A stretch of 26,765 nt of DNA from Cyanobacteria bacterium UBA947. Its GTDB lineage: Bacteria > Cyanobacteriota > Vampirovibrionia > Gastranaerophilales > Gastranaerophilaceae. Shown here piece after piece: positions 1-6,479 of the stretch (position 1 is the first letter of the stretch; every line of letters begins with the position of its first letter). The notes under the pieces were generated by a model. The model saw only the letters and a program-made list of their open reading frames with translations. It had not been told where the DNA came from and ran no database searches. Location: assembly GCA_002293275.1 (NCBI GenBank), contig DBCX01000063.1:5206-31970 (forward strand), written 5' to 3'. The position numbers and the translations under genes are program-made.

Positions 1-2
1 GA

Positions 3-329
3 CGAGGAAGCAGATGTAAGCAGTTTCTAGATGGCCTAAAAAAAAAGAGAAGTTACAGAAATTTGAAAAAGGAAGAACTAATTTATTGGATTGTACGGAC
101 TCCAATTGATGATGACAAGCAACTTATATCAAAGGCTAATTATATAATAGAATATCTGGGAAATCATTATCATTACAATTTAGGCAAGCCTAAAAAATAT
201 AGCGAGGAAAAACTTGTCCGAAATTTCAATGGATTTATTGATGAATATTTTGCACATTTTTGTAAACACAAATCATACTCCTGTATCTGTTGTGATTTAA
301 AGAATTGGCATGATAAGTATTTAAAATAG
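3..329 (+). CDS. Hypothetical protein, probably truncated at the window edge
   Basis: I do not recognise this protein. The frame contains no ATG. Its only plausible internal start is TTG at 63 (88 residues), which has no convincing ribosome-binding site, while the frame stays open leftwards to the window edge. The true start therefore probably lies outside the window. The C-terminus has a cysteine patch (SYSCICC) followed by a basic stretch with a tryptophan (DLKNWHDKYLK). This only loosely recalls the C-terminal helices of phage and plasmid replication proteins, and I would not assign a function from it. The gene is strikingly AT-rich compared with everything right of the tRNA-Ser gene. It ends 12 bases before the next gene, with a GAGGA ribosome-binding site in the gap, so the two are probably co-transcribed. 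A competing frame ends with a stop at 28-30 and could be the tail of another upstream gene. Confidence 0.5.
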   Translation, partial: RGSRCKQFLDGLKKKRSYRNLKKEELIYWIVRTPIDDDKQLISKANYIIEYLGNHYHYNLGKPKKYSEEKLVRNFNGFIDEYFAHFCKHKSYSCICCDLKNWHDKYLK

Positions 330-341
330 GAAAGAGGAAGT

Positions 342-536
342 ATGTTTTTAACACAAATTGAATGTGACGTAGCAAAAGAACTTATTAAAGGTAAAAATCA
401 CCGTCAAATCTCTGCGAGTACAGGAATTCCTCAACGTTCTGTTTTGAAAATTGTGGTGGATTTGCTTAAAAAATACGGGGTTACCGACAGAACCAAGCTT
501 TGCCATAAAATACTTCAAGAAAAAATCTTTGATTAA
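342..536 (+). CDS. Stand-alone LuxR/GerE-type helix-turn-helix protein
   Basis: This 64-residue protein consists almost entirely of a LuxR/GerE-type DNA-binding domain. It begins LTQIECDVAKELIKGKNHRQIS, corresponding to the family pattern LT-x-x-E-x-x-V-A-x-L-x-x-G-K-x-x-x-x-I-S. The recognition-helix region is TGIPQRSVLKIVVDLLKKYG and the end is VTDRTKLCHKI, matching the dimerisation helix that normally follows. No receiver, autoinducer-binding or ATPase domain precedes it. A small transcription factor is inferred. The start is ATG at 342 with GAGGA about 5 bases upstream. It follows the preceding small gene by 12 bases, and both are AT-rich and lie on the 3' side of a tRNA gene, which fits acquired accessory DNA. 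The target is unknown. Confidence 0.7.
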   Translation: MFLTQIECDVAKELIKGKNHRQISASTGIPQRSVLKIVVDLLKKYGVTDRTKLCHKILQEKIFD

Positions 537-644
537 CAACCAATCTGCACTGCCGAAAAAGAGAAAAGAGAATTTTGGAGGAAATGTATAAAAATCGCCT
601 CAAAAAACGCCATTAAAAATTCTCTGCGAAAACCAAATACCAAC

Positions 645-668
645 AAATCCCGCCAAACAGCGGGGTTT
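645..668 (-). terminator. Terminator-like hairpin downstream of tRNA-Ser
   Basis: A 9-bp stem (645-653 with 660-668, one G-T wobble) encloses a 6-base loop. On the minus strand it lies 45 bases past the tRNA-Ser 3' end and is followed by a T-rich stretch (ATTTGTTGG). On the plus strand it is followed by TTTATTAAAC, so it could also end transcription of the two small upstream genes. The remaining bases between 537 and 714 hold no convincing gene. Confidence 0.55.
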
Positions 669-713
669 ATTAAACTTCTATCTTCACCATTCTCTTGTCA
701 GAGAAAAAAGAAC

Positions 714-803
714 CGGAGAACGAGAGATTCGAACTCTCGATGCAGGGTAAACCCACATAACACCTTAGCAGGGTGCCGCCTTCAGCCACTCGGCCAGTTC
801 TCC
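714..803 (-). tRNA. tRNA-Ser(GCT)
   Basis: The reverse complement folds as a class II tRNA of 90 nt. The acceptor arms are GGAGAAC and GTTCTCC with discriminator G. The anticodon loop is CTGCTAA, giving anticodon GCT (plus-strand 767-769) for AGC/AGU serine codons, on a stem GCACC/GGTGT. A long variable arm (GTGGGTTTACCC region) is typical of tRNA-Ser. The T arm is GAGAG-TTCGAAT-CTCTC. The 3' CCA is not encoded. The 3' end faces the AT-rich small genes at the left edge, the usual orientation for an integration site. Confidence 0.96.
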
Positions 804-812
804 GTATAAACA

Positions 813-821
813 ATTCTAGCA
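813..821 (-). promoter_or_regulatory. Extended -10 promoter of tRNA-Ser
   Basis: On the minus strand this reads TGC-TAGAAT. The hexamer ends 9 bases before the mature tRNA 5' end, so transcription should start about 2-3 bases upstream of the tRNA. No clear -35 is seen at normal spacing. It diverges from the thiG promoter 20-30 bases away. Confidence 0.6.
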
Positions 822-839
822 TAAAAACTTTTTTTGCGC

Positions 840-845
840 TACAAT
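840..845 (+). promoter_or_regulatory. -10 element of thiG (leaderless)
   Basis: TACAAT is followed by exactly six bases and then the ATG at 852, so the predicted first transcribed base is the A of the start codon. There is consequently no room for a 5' UTR, a ribosome-binding site or a TPP riboswitch. Confidence 0.6.
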
Positions 846-851
846 TGTTAT

Positions 852-1622
852 ATGAGAATCGCAGACAAAGAATTTACATCACGTTTGATGGTCGGAACGG
901 GCAAGTTCGCGGATTATCAGACCATGCAGTCCGCGCACGAGGCGTCCGGCGCACAAGTCGTCACCGTCGCAATCCGCCGCGTGGAACTTAACGCGCCCGG
1001 CCACGAAAACATTATGGAATATATTAACACCGGCAAATACTGGCTGCTGCCAAACACCGCCGGGTGCGCCACTGCCGAAGAAGCCGTCCGCGTCGCGCGC
1101 CTGTCACGGGCTATGGGGATTAACAATTGGATTAAGCTGGAAGTCATCCCGGATCCAAAATATCTTCTGCCTGACCCGATTGCAACTTTTGAAGCCGCTA
1201 AAATCCTTGTGGATGAGGGGTTTGTGGTCTTGCCGTACATAAACGCTGACCCGATTTTGGCAAAACGGCTGGAAGAAATCGGCTGCGCAACGGTCATGCC
1301 GCTTGCATCTCCAATCGGCTCGGGACAAGGGGTCAAGACGCTTGAAAACATAAAAATCATAATTGAAAACGCAAATATACCGGTCGTGGTTGATGCGGGG
1401 CTTGGTGTTCCGTCAGACGCCGCAACGGTTATGGAGCTCGGAGCGGATTTTTGTCTGCTCAACACCGCGATTGCAAAAGCTCAAGACCCGGTTAAGATGG
1501 CACAGGCCTTTAAACTGGGCGTTGAGGCGGGCCAGCTTGCATACGAGGCGGGCCGGATGCAAAAAACAGAAATCGCGAGTGCATCATCACCGCTCACAAA
1601 TCTCGTTGGAGGCAAAAAATGA
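852..1622 (+). CDS. thiG: Thiazole synthase ThiG
   Basis: Thiazole synthase of thiamin biosynthesis. It condenses 1-deoxy-D-xylulose 5-phosphate, dehydroglycine and sulfur from ThiS thiocarboxylate into thiazole phosphate in the cytoplasm. The product has 256 residues, normal for the family. The N-terminus [19 protein letters not shown] aligns with ThiG. The Schiff-base lysine is K95 in WIKLEVI, and the phosphate-binding TIM-barrel end is seen in [15 protein letters not shown] and the following [13 protein letters not shown] longer frame from TTG at 834 would place the -10 element inside the gene, so ATG 852 is chosen. The gene overlaps the next one by 4 bp (ATGA). No other thi genes are in the window, so the sulfur carrier ThiS and ThiH/ThiO must be encoded elsewhere. 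Confidence 0.95.
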   Translation: MRIADKEFTSRLMVGTGKFADYQTMQSAHEASGAQVVTVAIRRVELNAPGHENIMEYINTGKYWLLPNTAGCATAEEAVRVARLSRAMGINNWIKLEVIPDPKYLLPDPIATFEAAKILVDEGFVVLPYINADPILAKRLEEIGCATVMPLASPIGSGQGVKTLENIKIIIENANIPVVVDAGLGVPSDAATVMELGADFCLLNTAIAKAQDPVKMAQAFKLGVEAGQLAYEAGRMQKTEIASASSPLTNLVGGKK

Positions 1623-2122
1623 TTGAAATGAAAGTTATGGGGATTGCGCTTGATACGCGCACAGGCTCACCGATTGTTGTTTTACAGGATCAGGAAAACC
1701 GCAAGGCGCTGCCGATTTGGATAGGCTCGGCTGAGGCCAGCGCGATTATCCGCAAAATTGAGAACCTGAAAGTCGCGCGGCCGATGACGCATGACCTTTT
1801 TATAAATATGATTGAAAAAACCGGTTATACTCTGGACAGGATTGAGATTAACGATGTGGAAAAGGAAACTTATTACGCAAAACTGTTTATCTCGGACAAA
1901 GATGGCGAGACCGTAGAGATTGACGCACGGCCGTCAGATGCGATTGCGATTGCAATCCGCGTTGACGCACCGATTTTTGTGGCGCCGAATGTCTTGTCTA
2001 ACGGCACGGTATCAACCGATTTGGCCAAAGATGAAGAAGAGGCAAAAGAATTCAAAAAGTTTGTGCAAACAATCAAGCCCTCGGATTTTTCAAAACTTTT
2101 GAAGGATGAAAGCGACCAATAG
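1619..2122 (+). CDS. DUF151 bifunctional-nuclease family protein
   Basis: A 167-residue DUF151/BFN-family protein. The family signature is clear: a start of the type [29 protein letters not shown] and [19 protein letters not shown]. Some plant and archaeal or bacterial members have been reported to degrade RNA and DNA; the role in most bacteria is unclear. The domain covers about residues 3-130, followed by an acidic, lysine-rich tail ([11 protein letters not shown]) with no recognised domain. The start overlaps the thiG stop by 4 bp and is preceded by GGAGG at about 6 bases, so translation is probably coupled to thiG. The stop TAG is followed in frame by GGG-TAA, giving tandem stops within a motif seen at several gene ends here. 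Confidence 0.9.
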   Translation: MIEMKVMGIALDTRTGSPIVVLQDQENRKALPIWIGSAEASAIIRKIENLKVARPMTHDLFINMIEKTGYTLDRIEINDVEKETYYAKLFISDKDGETVEIDARPSDAIAIAIRVDAPIFVAPNVLSNGTVSTDLAKDEEEAKEFKKFVQTIKPSDFSKLLKDESDQ

Positions 2123-2156
2123 GGGTAAATAGACACGCTCATACTAATCGCATTGA

Positions 2157-2228
2157 GTTTTCCCGTCCCACGGCCTGAGGCCGTTCAGGGTAGGTTGACC
2201 GTCAATCACAACGTGTTTTCCCGTCCCA
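2157..2228. repeat. Direct repeat at the pilin gene 3' end, with a palindrome
   Basis: The 14-mer GTTTTCCCGTCCCA occurs at 2157-2170 and again at 2215-2228, 58 bp apart. On the minus strand both copies encode WDGKT followed by R-C-D or Q-C-D and a stop, but in different frames. Directly beside the left copy is the 15-base palindrome ACGGCCTGAGGCCGT (2170-2184). The second copy lies just beyond the current pilin stop codon and looks like a remnant of an older or duplicated C-terminus. Confidence 0.75.
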
Positions 2229-2930
2229 GCTGAGGTCGTCGCATTTGAGGTAGTCCAAGTTTTCATTGTAAAGCACCCACGCGGCGCAACCAAAACCCGA
2301 TTGAGCGGCTTTATCTTTACAAGTTTCTTCAAAACTCTCATGGTGGCCTGCTGCCGTAGCGCCGAACGGTACAAGTTTGTCACCGTTAAATCTGAACAAG
2401 AATGCATCAACACCCAGTTGCTTGGTTTTGACTCCGTTAGTGCCAACCATAACCCAACCGCTGCCTGATGCGTCCGTGTAGATAAGAAATACCGTTCCAT
2501 CGTTGAGCTGCGCGATTGTCTGGGGACCAAGATTCCACAACTCGCCACTTAAGGTTTTGATAGCTCCCGATTCAAACGCCAAACAACCGGATGACGCCTC
2601 GGCCGCCGTGCATTTTTTGCTTATATTAAGATAATGTGCAAGATTTTCCATCATTTTGTCGCGGTAAGCTCTGCCGTCACCGTACTCAGCCCAATTTTTA
2701 ATAGAGCCGTACTCATCAATCGCACCGGCAAAAGCCTGTGACAAAACAGAATAGGCTTTTTTAAGTTTTGTGGCGGTAGCTTTTGCCTGATGGTTCGCAA
2801 TCAGCGACGGCATTGTCAACGACGCGACAACACCTATTATTCCAAGCGTTATTAAAACTTCTGCCAAAGTGAAAGCCTTGGCACTGGAGGATTTCAGAGA
2901 TACCTCCCCCCGTGGTCTACTTACAGCCAT
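2202..2930 (-). CDS. Prepilin-like protein with type IV N-terminal methylation motif
   Basis: A 242-residue type IV pilin-like or pseudopilin-like protein. Residues 1-19 form a basic leader ending SSSAKA, followed by FTLAEVLITLGIIGVV and a further hydrophobic stretch. The predicted prepilin-peptidase cut is after A19 (Ala rather than the commoner Gly), with the conserved Glu at mature position 5 (E24). The globular part contains several cysteines (KKC, SGC, ETC, GFGC, KCDD, TRCD) that could form disulfides. It ends in a conserved-looking WDGKTRCD tail. The family is expanded in Gastranaerophilales, but its role (pilus, secretion or competence) cannot be told from here. The start at 2930 is supported by AAGGA about 8 bases upstream and a TGA-TATAAT promoter. 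No pilus assembly genes are nearby. A duplicated tail lies beyond the stop. Confidence 0.9.
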   Translation of the reverse strand: MAVSRPRGEVSLKSSSAKAFTLAEVLITLGIIGVVASLTMPSLIANHQAKATATKLKKAYSVLSQAFAGAIDEYGSIKNWAEYGDGRAYRDKMMENLAHYLNISKKCTAAEASSGCLAFESGAIKTLSGELWNLGPQTIAQLNDGTVFLIYTDASGSGWVMVGTNGVKTKQLGVDAFLFRFNGDKLVPFGATAAGHHESFEETCKDKAAQSGFGCAAWVLYNENLDYLKCDDLSWDGKTRCD

Positions 2931-2954
2931 TGCCTTGTTCCTTCCAATATGGAC

Positions 2955-2963
2955 ATTATATCA
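2955..2963 (-). promoter_or_regulatory. Extended -10 promoter of the prepilin gene
   Basis: On the minus strand: TGA-TATAAT, leaving a leader of about 18 bases that carries an AAGGA ribosome-binding site. It is divergent from the purA promoter about 30 bp away. Confidence 0.55.
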
Positions 2964-2988
2964 TTTACCTCTGCCGCTGTCAAATTTG

Positions 2989-2997
2989 TGGTATAAT
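2989..2997 (+). promoter_or_regulatory. Extended -10 promoter of purA (leaderless)
   Basis: TGG-TATAAT is followed by exactly six bases (CAGAGC) and the ATG at 3004. The bases at normal -35 distance (CTCTGC) do not resemble TTGACA. Transcription is predicted to start on the start codon itself. Confidence 0.7.
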
Positions 2998-3003
2998 CAG
3001 AGC

Positions 3004-4173
3004 ATGAACAAAGTTATCGTGGGCGCTCAATGGGGCGATGAGGGCAAAGCAAAAATTACAGATATTCTGGCGGCTGATGCTGACTTGATTATCAGGTATC
3101 AAGGCGGGTGTAACGCAGGTCACACCGTGGTTGCAGACGGCAAAACATTCAAATTCCACCTTATTCCGTCGGGCATTCTTTACAAAGGTAAAACTTGCTT
3201 CATCGGCGCCGGGACGGTTATTTTACCGGAAAGTTTTGAGTCGGAAGTAGGCGGTCTGATTGCGCAGGGCATTGATGTGAGCGGCTTAAAGGTGAGCCCG
3301 TTGGCGTCTGTTACAATGCCTTATCACGTTGCAGCAGATGATCCTGACGGCAAAATCGGCTCCACACGCAAGGGTATCGGCCCGACTTATACCGACAAAT
3401 ACGCACGCAAAGGTGTTAAGATTCAGGATTTGTTTGAACCTGACGCACCCGAACTTTACCAAAAATACGCAAAGATTTTTGAGCCTTACGTTTGCTGGGA
3501 CTGGCAGGATATGCTGCGTGCGCACAAGAACGACCGGATTTTATTTGAGGGCGCGCAGGGTGTGATGCTGGATGTGGATTACGGGACGTATCCGTTTGTG
3601 ACAAGCTCAAACCCGATTGGCGGCGGCGCGGCCGTTGGCAGCGGATACGGGCCGGCGATGATTGATGAGGTGATAGGCGTTGCAAAGGCCTACGTAACCC
3701 GTGTGGGCGAAGGTCCTTTTATAACCGAGCTTGATGATGAGACCGGCGAAAACATCCGGCAAATCGGTGCGGAATTTGGCACAACAACCGGCAGACCGCG
3801 GCGGTGCGGCTGGTTTGATGCGGTTACGATGCGTTATGCGGTGCTGGTCGGCGGGTTGACACAATTGGCTATTACAAAAATTGATGTTTTTGACAGTTTT
3901 GATGAAATAAAACTCTGCACGGCGTATAAAGATGTGCGCACCGGCGAAATTTGCACATCTTACCCGACAAACGTCAACTCTCACAAATATTATGAGCCGG
4001 TTTACGAAACGCATGCCGGATGGAAGCGCAACATAATGGGTATCCGCAAGTACGAAGATTTACCCCCAAACGCAAAAAAATATCTTGCCCGGCTGGAAGA
4101 ACTGCTTGAGATTCCGATTGCAATCGTGAGCGTCGGGCCGCAGCGCGACCAAACCATATTTAGGGGTAAATAA
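3004..4173 (+). CDS. purA: Adenylosuccinate synthetase, compact form
   Basis: Joins IMP and aspartate using GTP, the first committed step to AMP. The start MNKVIVGAQWGDEGKAKITD contains the GTP-binding loop with the catalytic Asp. The usual second glycine (GDEGKGK) is alanine here. Other family marks are GGCNAGHT with the catalytic His, RKGIGPTYTDKYAR, FEGAQGVMLD, TTTGRPRRCGWFD and the guanine-specifying TKID. At 389 residues it is about 40 shorter than the usual 430. By comparison with the remembered E. coli sequence, roughly 30 residues of the helical segment between the DLF motif and FEGAQG are missing, and the C-terminal tail is shorter. All catalytic motifs remain, so it is probably active. 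ATG 3004 is chosen because the longer frame from 2869 runs through the promoter. It converges on ruvB with a 9-base gap. Confidence 0.95.
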   Translation: MNKVIVGAQWGDEGKAKITDILAADADLIIRYQGGCNAGHTVVADGKTFKFHLIPSGILYKGKTCFIGAGTVILPESFESEVGGLIAQGIDVSGLKVSPLASVTMPYHVAADDPDGKIGSTRKGIGPTYTDKYARKGVKIQDLFEPDAPELYQKYAKIFEPYVCWDWQDMLRAHKNDRILFEGAQGVMLDVDYGTYPFVTSSNPIGGGAAVGSGYGPAMIDEVIGVAKAYVTRVGEGPFITELDDETGENIRQIGAEFGTTTGRPRRCGWFDAVTMRYAVLVGGLTQLAITKIDVFDSFDEIKLCTAYKDVRTGEICTSYPTNVNSHKYYEPVYETHAGWKRNIMGIRKYEDLPPNAKKYLARLEELLEIPIAIVSVGPQRDQTIFRGK

Positions 4174-4188
4174 GCGGAAGTTTTACCC
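4164..4188. terminator. Inverted repeat between convergent purA and ruvB
   Basis: GGGTAAA (4164-4170) is repeated inverted as TTTACCC (4182-4188) around an 11-base loop. The two arms contain the last codons and stop regions of purA and ruvB respectively. It has no T-run, so a role as bidirectional terminator is only possible, but it is the only structure available in this 9-base intergenic gap. Confidence 0.35.
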
Positions 4189-5238
4189 GAATAATCCGCA
4201 TTGCCCGTGCGGGAGTCCAAGATGCTTGTAGGCAGCGGGCGACACTTTTCTGCCGCGCGGGGTGCGCTGCAGCAAGCCGGCTTGCAGCAGGTACGGCTCG
4301 CAAACATCTTCAATTGTGCGCGGGTCTTCGCCGATAGCCGCGGCAATGGTTTCAATACCTACCGGGCCGCCGTTATATTTTTCTATGATAAGCTGTAACA
4401 GCGCGCGGTCAGTGTTATCCAGCCCGCAGGTATCTATTTTTAGCGTGTTGAGCGATTTTTCGGCAACCATTTTTGTAATCTTGCCGTCGGCCTTTACCAA
4501 TGCGTAGTCGCTGACGCGCTTGACCAGCCGGTTTGCAATCCGAGGTGTGCCGCGCGAACGGCCTGCGATTGCGGCTGCACCTGCACTGTCAACTTCAATT
4601 TCCAAAATCCCCGCGGTGCGCTTGATGACCTGCGTTAATTCTTCTTCCGTGTAGAACTCCAGCCTGTGTACAATGCCGAAACGGTCGCGCAGCGGGCCGG
4701 ACAGCTCGCCGGCTTTTGTTGTCGCGCCAATCAGTGTAAATTTAGGCAACTCAATGCGCAAAGTCTTTACCGTCTGGCTTTTGCCGGTTGTCATATCTAG
4801 AAAAAAGTCTTCCATCGCGGGGTAGAGAATTTCTTCGGCAACTTTGTTGAGTCGGTGGATTTCGTCAATAAAGAGTATCTCGCCGGCTTCCAGCGACATC
4901 AAAATCCCGATAATATCGCGCGGGCGCTCCAACGCGGGCGCTGACGTAATCCTTATCCTGACGCCCATTTGCTCTGCGATGACACCGGCAAGCGTTGTTT
5001 TACCAAGCCCCGGCGGTCCGTAAAAAAGCAGGTGATCAAGCGGCATTTGGCGTTTTTGCGCTGCGGCGATGGAAATTTTCAGCGTCTCTTTTAGCGCGCC
5101 TTGCCCGATATACGTGTCAAAACTTTTCGGGCGGATACAGTTTTCAAAGTTGCGGTCGTATTCGACCTCCTTTGGTTCCAGCATCGCAGATTTTGGCGGG
5201 GTCTTAATATTTATCCCCTCATCGTTTTCTAAAATCAT
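4183..5238 (-). CDS. ruvB: Holliday junction branch-migration ATPase RuvB
   Basis: RuvB, the AAA+ motor that works with RuvA to drive branch migration of Holliday junctions. It has 351 residues, normal length. Visible motifs are Walker [10 protein letters not shown] (residues 74-82), Walker [11 protein letters not shown], sensor 1 [11 protein letters not shown], the arginine finger in LRDRFGIV, and the C-terminal winged helix with [29 protein letters not shown] split around residues 290-320. The start ATG at 5238 (MILENDEG) is chosen over longer frames because a TGT-TACCAT element ends six bases upstream. No ruvA or ruvC is adjacent, so the ruv genes are scattered. It is divergent from dapL, sharing an overlapping -10 region. 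Confidence 0.96.
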   Translation of the reverse strand: MILENDEGINIKTPPKSAMLEPKEVEYDRNFENCIRPKSFDTYIGQGALKETLKISIAAAQKRQMPLDHLLFYGPPGLGKTTLAGVIAEQMGVRIRITSAPALERPRDIIGILMSLEAGEILFIDEIHRLNKVAEEILYPAMEDFFLDMTTGKSQTVKTLRIELPKFTLIGATTKAGELSGPLRDRFGIVHRLEFYTEEELTQVIKRTAGILEIEVDSAGAAAIAGRSRGTPRIANRLVKRVSDYALVKADGKITKMVAEKSLNTLKIDTCGLDNTDRALLQLIIEKYNGGPVGIETIAAAIGEDPRTIEDVCEPYLLQAGLLQRTPRGRKVSPAAYKHLGLPHGQCGLFG

Positions 5239-5244
5239 ATTTTT

Positions 5245-5254
5245 ATGGTAACAT
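5245..5254. promoter_or_regulatory. Overlapping divergent -10 elements for ruvB and dapL
   Basis: The ten bases ATGGTAACAT serve both strands. On the minus strand TGT-TACCAT ends exactly six bases before the ruvB ATG (leaderless). On the plus strand TGG-TAACAT lies about 40 bases before dapL, whose leader then carries AAGGAG at 5282-5287. The hexamers share two bases (5249-5250), so polymerase binding for the two genes should be mutually exclusive. Confidence 0.5.
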
Positions 5255-5293
5255 GGAAAGGTATTTAAGCCAAACATGTTAAGGAGAGTAGTG

Positions 5294-6460
5294 ATGAAAG
5301 TTTCAGAGCGTTTAGAAAAAATCCCGCCGTATTTGTTCGCGGAGATTGACAGAAAGATAGCCGAGGCCCGCGCAAAAGGCCACGACATAATAAGTCTGGG
5401 TATTGGCGACCCTGATACGCCAACGCTTGCGCCGATTGTGGAAGAAATGCACCGCGCAATAGACAACCCGAAAAACCACGACTATCCGCCGTATAACGGC
5501 ACAGAAAAATTCCGTAAAGCAAGCGCCGTCTGGATGAAAAAACGATTTGGGGTTGATGTCAACGCTGACAGTGAGGTTTTGGCAAATATCGGCTCAAAAG
5601 AGGCAATTGCGCACGTGTTTTTTGCCTATGTTGACGAGGGCGATTACACTTTGATTCCTGACCCGGGATATCCGGTTTACAAAAACGCGACAATTTTTGC
5701 GGGCGGAACACCTTATGCGATGCCGCTTTTGGACGAAAACAACTGGCTGCCGGATTTTGATAAAATCCCGCCGGAGATTGCGCAAAAATCAAAATTGATG
5801 TTTTTGAACTACCCGAACAATCCGACCGGTGCGACCGCTGACCTGGAGTTCTTCACAAAGGCCGTTGAGTTCTGCAAAAAATACGATATTTTGCTTTGCC
5901 ATGACCAGGCGTATTGCGAGATGACCTATGACGGTTATGTTGCGCCGTCTGTTTTGCAGGTGCCGGGTGCAAAAGATATTGCAATTGAGTTTTTCTCGCA
6001 CTCAAAATCCTACAACATGACCGGCTGGCGTGTCGGGTTTGTTGCCGGAAACGCTGCGGCAATAAAGGCTTTGGGTACAATAAAAAACAACATTGACTCG
6101 GGCGTATTCAAGGCGATTCAAGACGCGGCAACAGCTGCTTACGATGTTGACAGCAAATACATAACCGAATTGAACAAGATGTATCAAGAGCGCCGCGACG
6201 TTGCACAAGCGGGTTTGAAAGAACTCGGCTGGGACATAAAGCCGTCAAAGGCAACGTTTTATCTGTGGCTGCCGGTGCCAAAAGGGTACACGTCAGAAGA
6301 ATTCGTAACCGTAATGCTTGAAAAAGCGCACGTGGTCGTACCGCCGGGCACAGGGTACGGGCAATACGGCGAAGGGTACTTTCGTATAGCACTGACAAAA
6401 GATGCCGATACCATCCGCGAGTGCATCAAACGGATGAAAGACGCTGGAATAAAATACTGA
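5294..6460 (+). CDS. dapL: LL-diaminopimelate aminotransferase DapL
   Basis: A PLP-dependent class I/II aminotransferase that converts tetrahydrodipicolinate plus glutamate directly to LL-2,6-diaminopimelate. This bypasses the acylated DapC/D/E steps and supplies lysine and peptidoglycan. It has 388 residues. The N-terminus [16 protein letters not shown], the [10 protein letters not shown] motif, [23 protein letters not shown] and the PLP-lysine motif [12 protein letters not shown] (K238) are typical of the DapL group rather than of generic aspartate aminotransferases. ATG 5294 is preferred over ATG 5276 because AAGGAG sits 6-7 bases upstream of it. DapL is known from cyanobacteria, chlamydiae and some anaerobes, which agrees with a cyanobacteria-related host. 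It ends 19 bases before the next gene, which has its own promoter. Confidence 0.93.
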   Translation: MKVSERLEKIPPYLFAEIDRKIAEARAKGHDIISLGIGDPDTPTLAPIVEEMHRAIDNPKNHDYPPYNGTEKFRKASAVWMKKRFGVDVNADSEVLANIGSKEAIAHVFFAYVDEGDYTLIPDPGYPVYKNATIFAGGTPYAMPLLDENNWLPDFDKIPPEIAQKSKLMFLNYPNNPTGATADLEFFTKAVEFCKKYDILLCHDQAYCEMTYDGYVAPSVLQVPGAKDIAIEFFSHSKSYNMTGWRVGFVAGNAAAIKALGTIKNNIDSGVFKAIQDAATAAYDVDSKYITELNKMYQERRDVAQAGLKELGWDIKPSKATFYLWLPVPKGYTSEEFVTVMLEKAHVVVPPGTGYGQYGEGYFRIALTKDADTIRECIKRMKDAGIKY

Positions 6461-6464
6461 ATTA

Positions 6465-6473
6465 TGCTACAAT
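6465..6473 (+). promoter_or_regulatory. Extended -10 promoter of the 1192-residue gene (leaderless)
   Basis: TGC-TACAAT lies wholly inside the 19-base gap after dapL and ends exactly six bases before ATG 6480. There is no Shine-Dalgarno sequence, so the gene is better explained by its own leaderless transcript than by read-through from dapL. Confidence 0.65.
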
Positions 6474-6479
6474 ATTACC

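Noticed and set aside
584..616. Ten-codon frame with GGAGG upstream, encoding a basic peptide
   Set aside because: The ribosome-binding site is only 2-3 bases from the ATG and the frame is too short to test; nothing else supports it.
834..851. Longer thiG start at TTG 834
   Set aside because: It would translate the TACAAT promoter element; ATG 852 gives the normal ThiG N-terminus and the six-base leaderless spacing.
917..1465. Long open frames antisense to thiG and to other genes
   Set aside because: They shadow well-supported genes, lack ribosome-binding sites and have no recognisable protein features.
852..1622. TPP riboswitch before thiG
   Set aside because: No 5' UTR is available and no THI-box-like sequence is seen between tRNA-Ser and thiG.
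2869..3003. Purely open upstream extension of purA (45 more codons)
   Set aside because: It crosses the divergent prepilin promoter and the purA -10; the family N-terminus starts at ATG 3004.
5239..5466. Upstream extension of ruvB (76 codons)
   Set aside because: It lies antisense within dapL and has no RuvB-like content; the -10 element and RuvB homology start at 5238.
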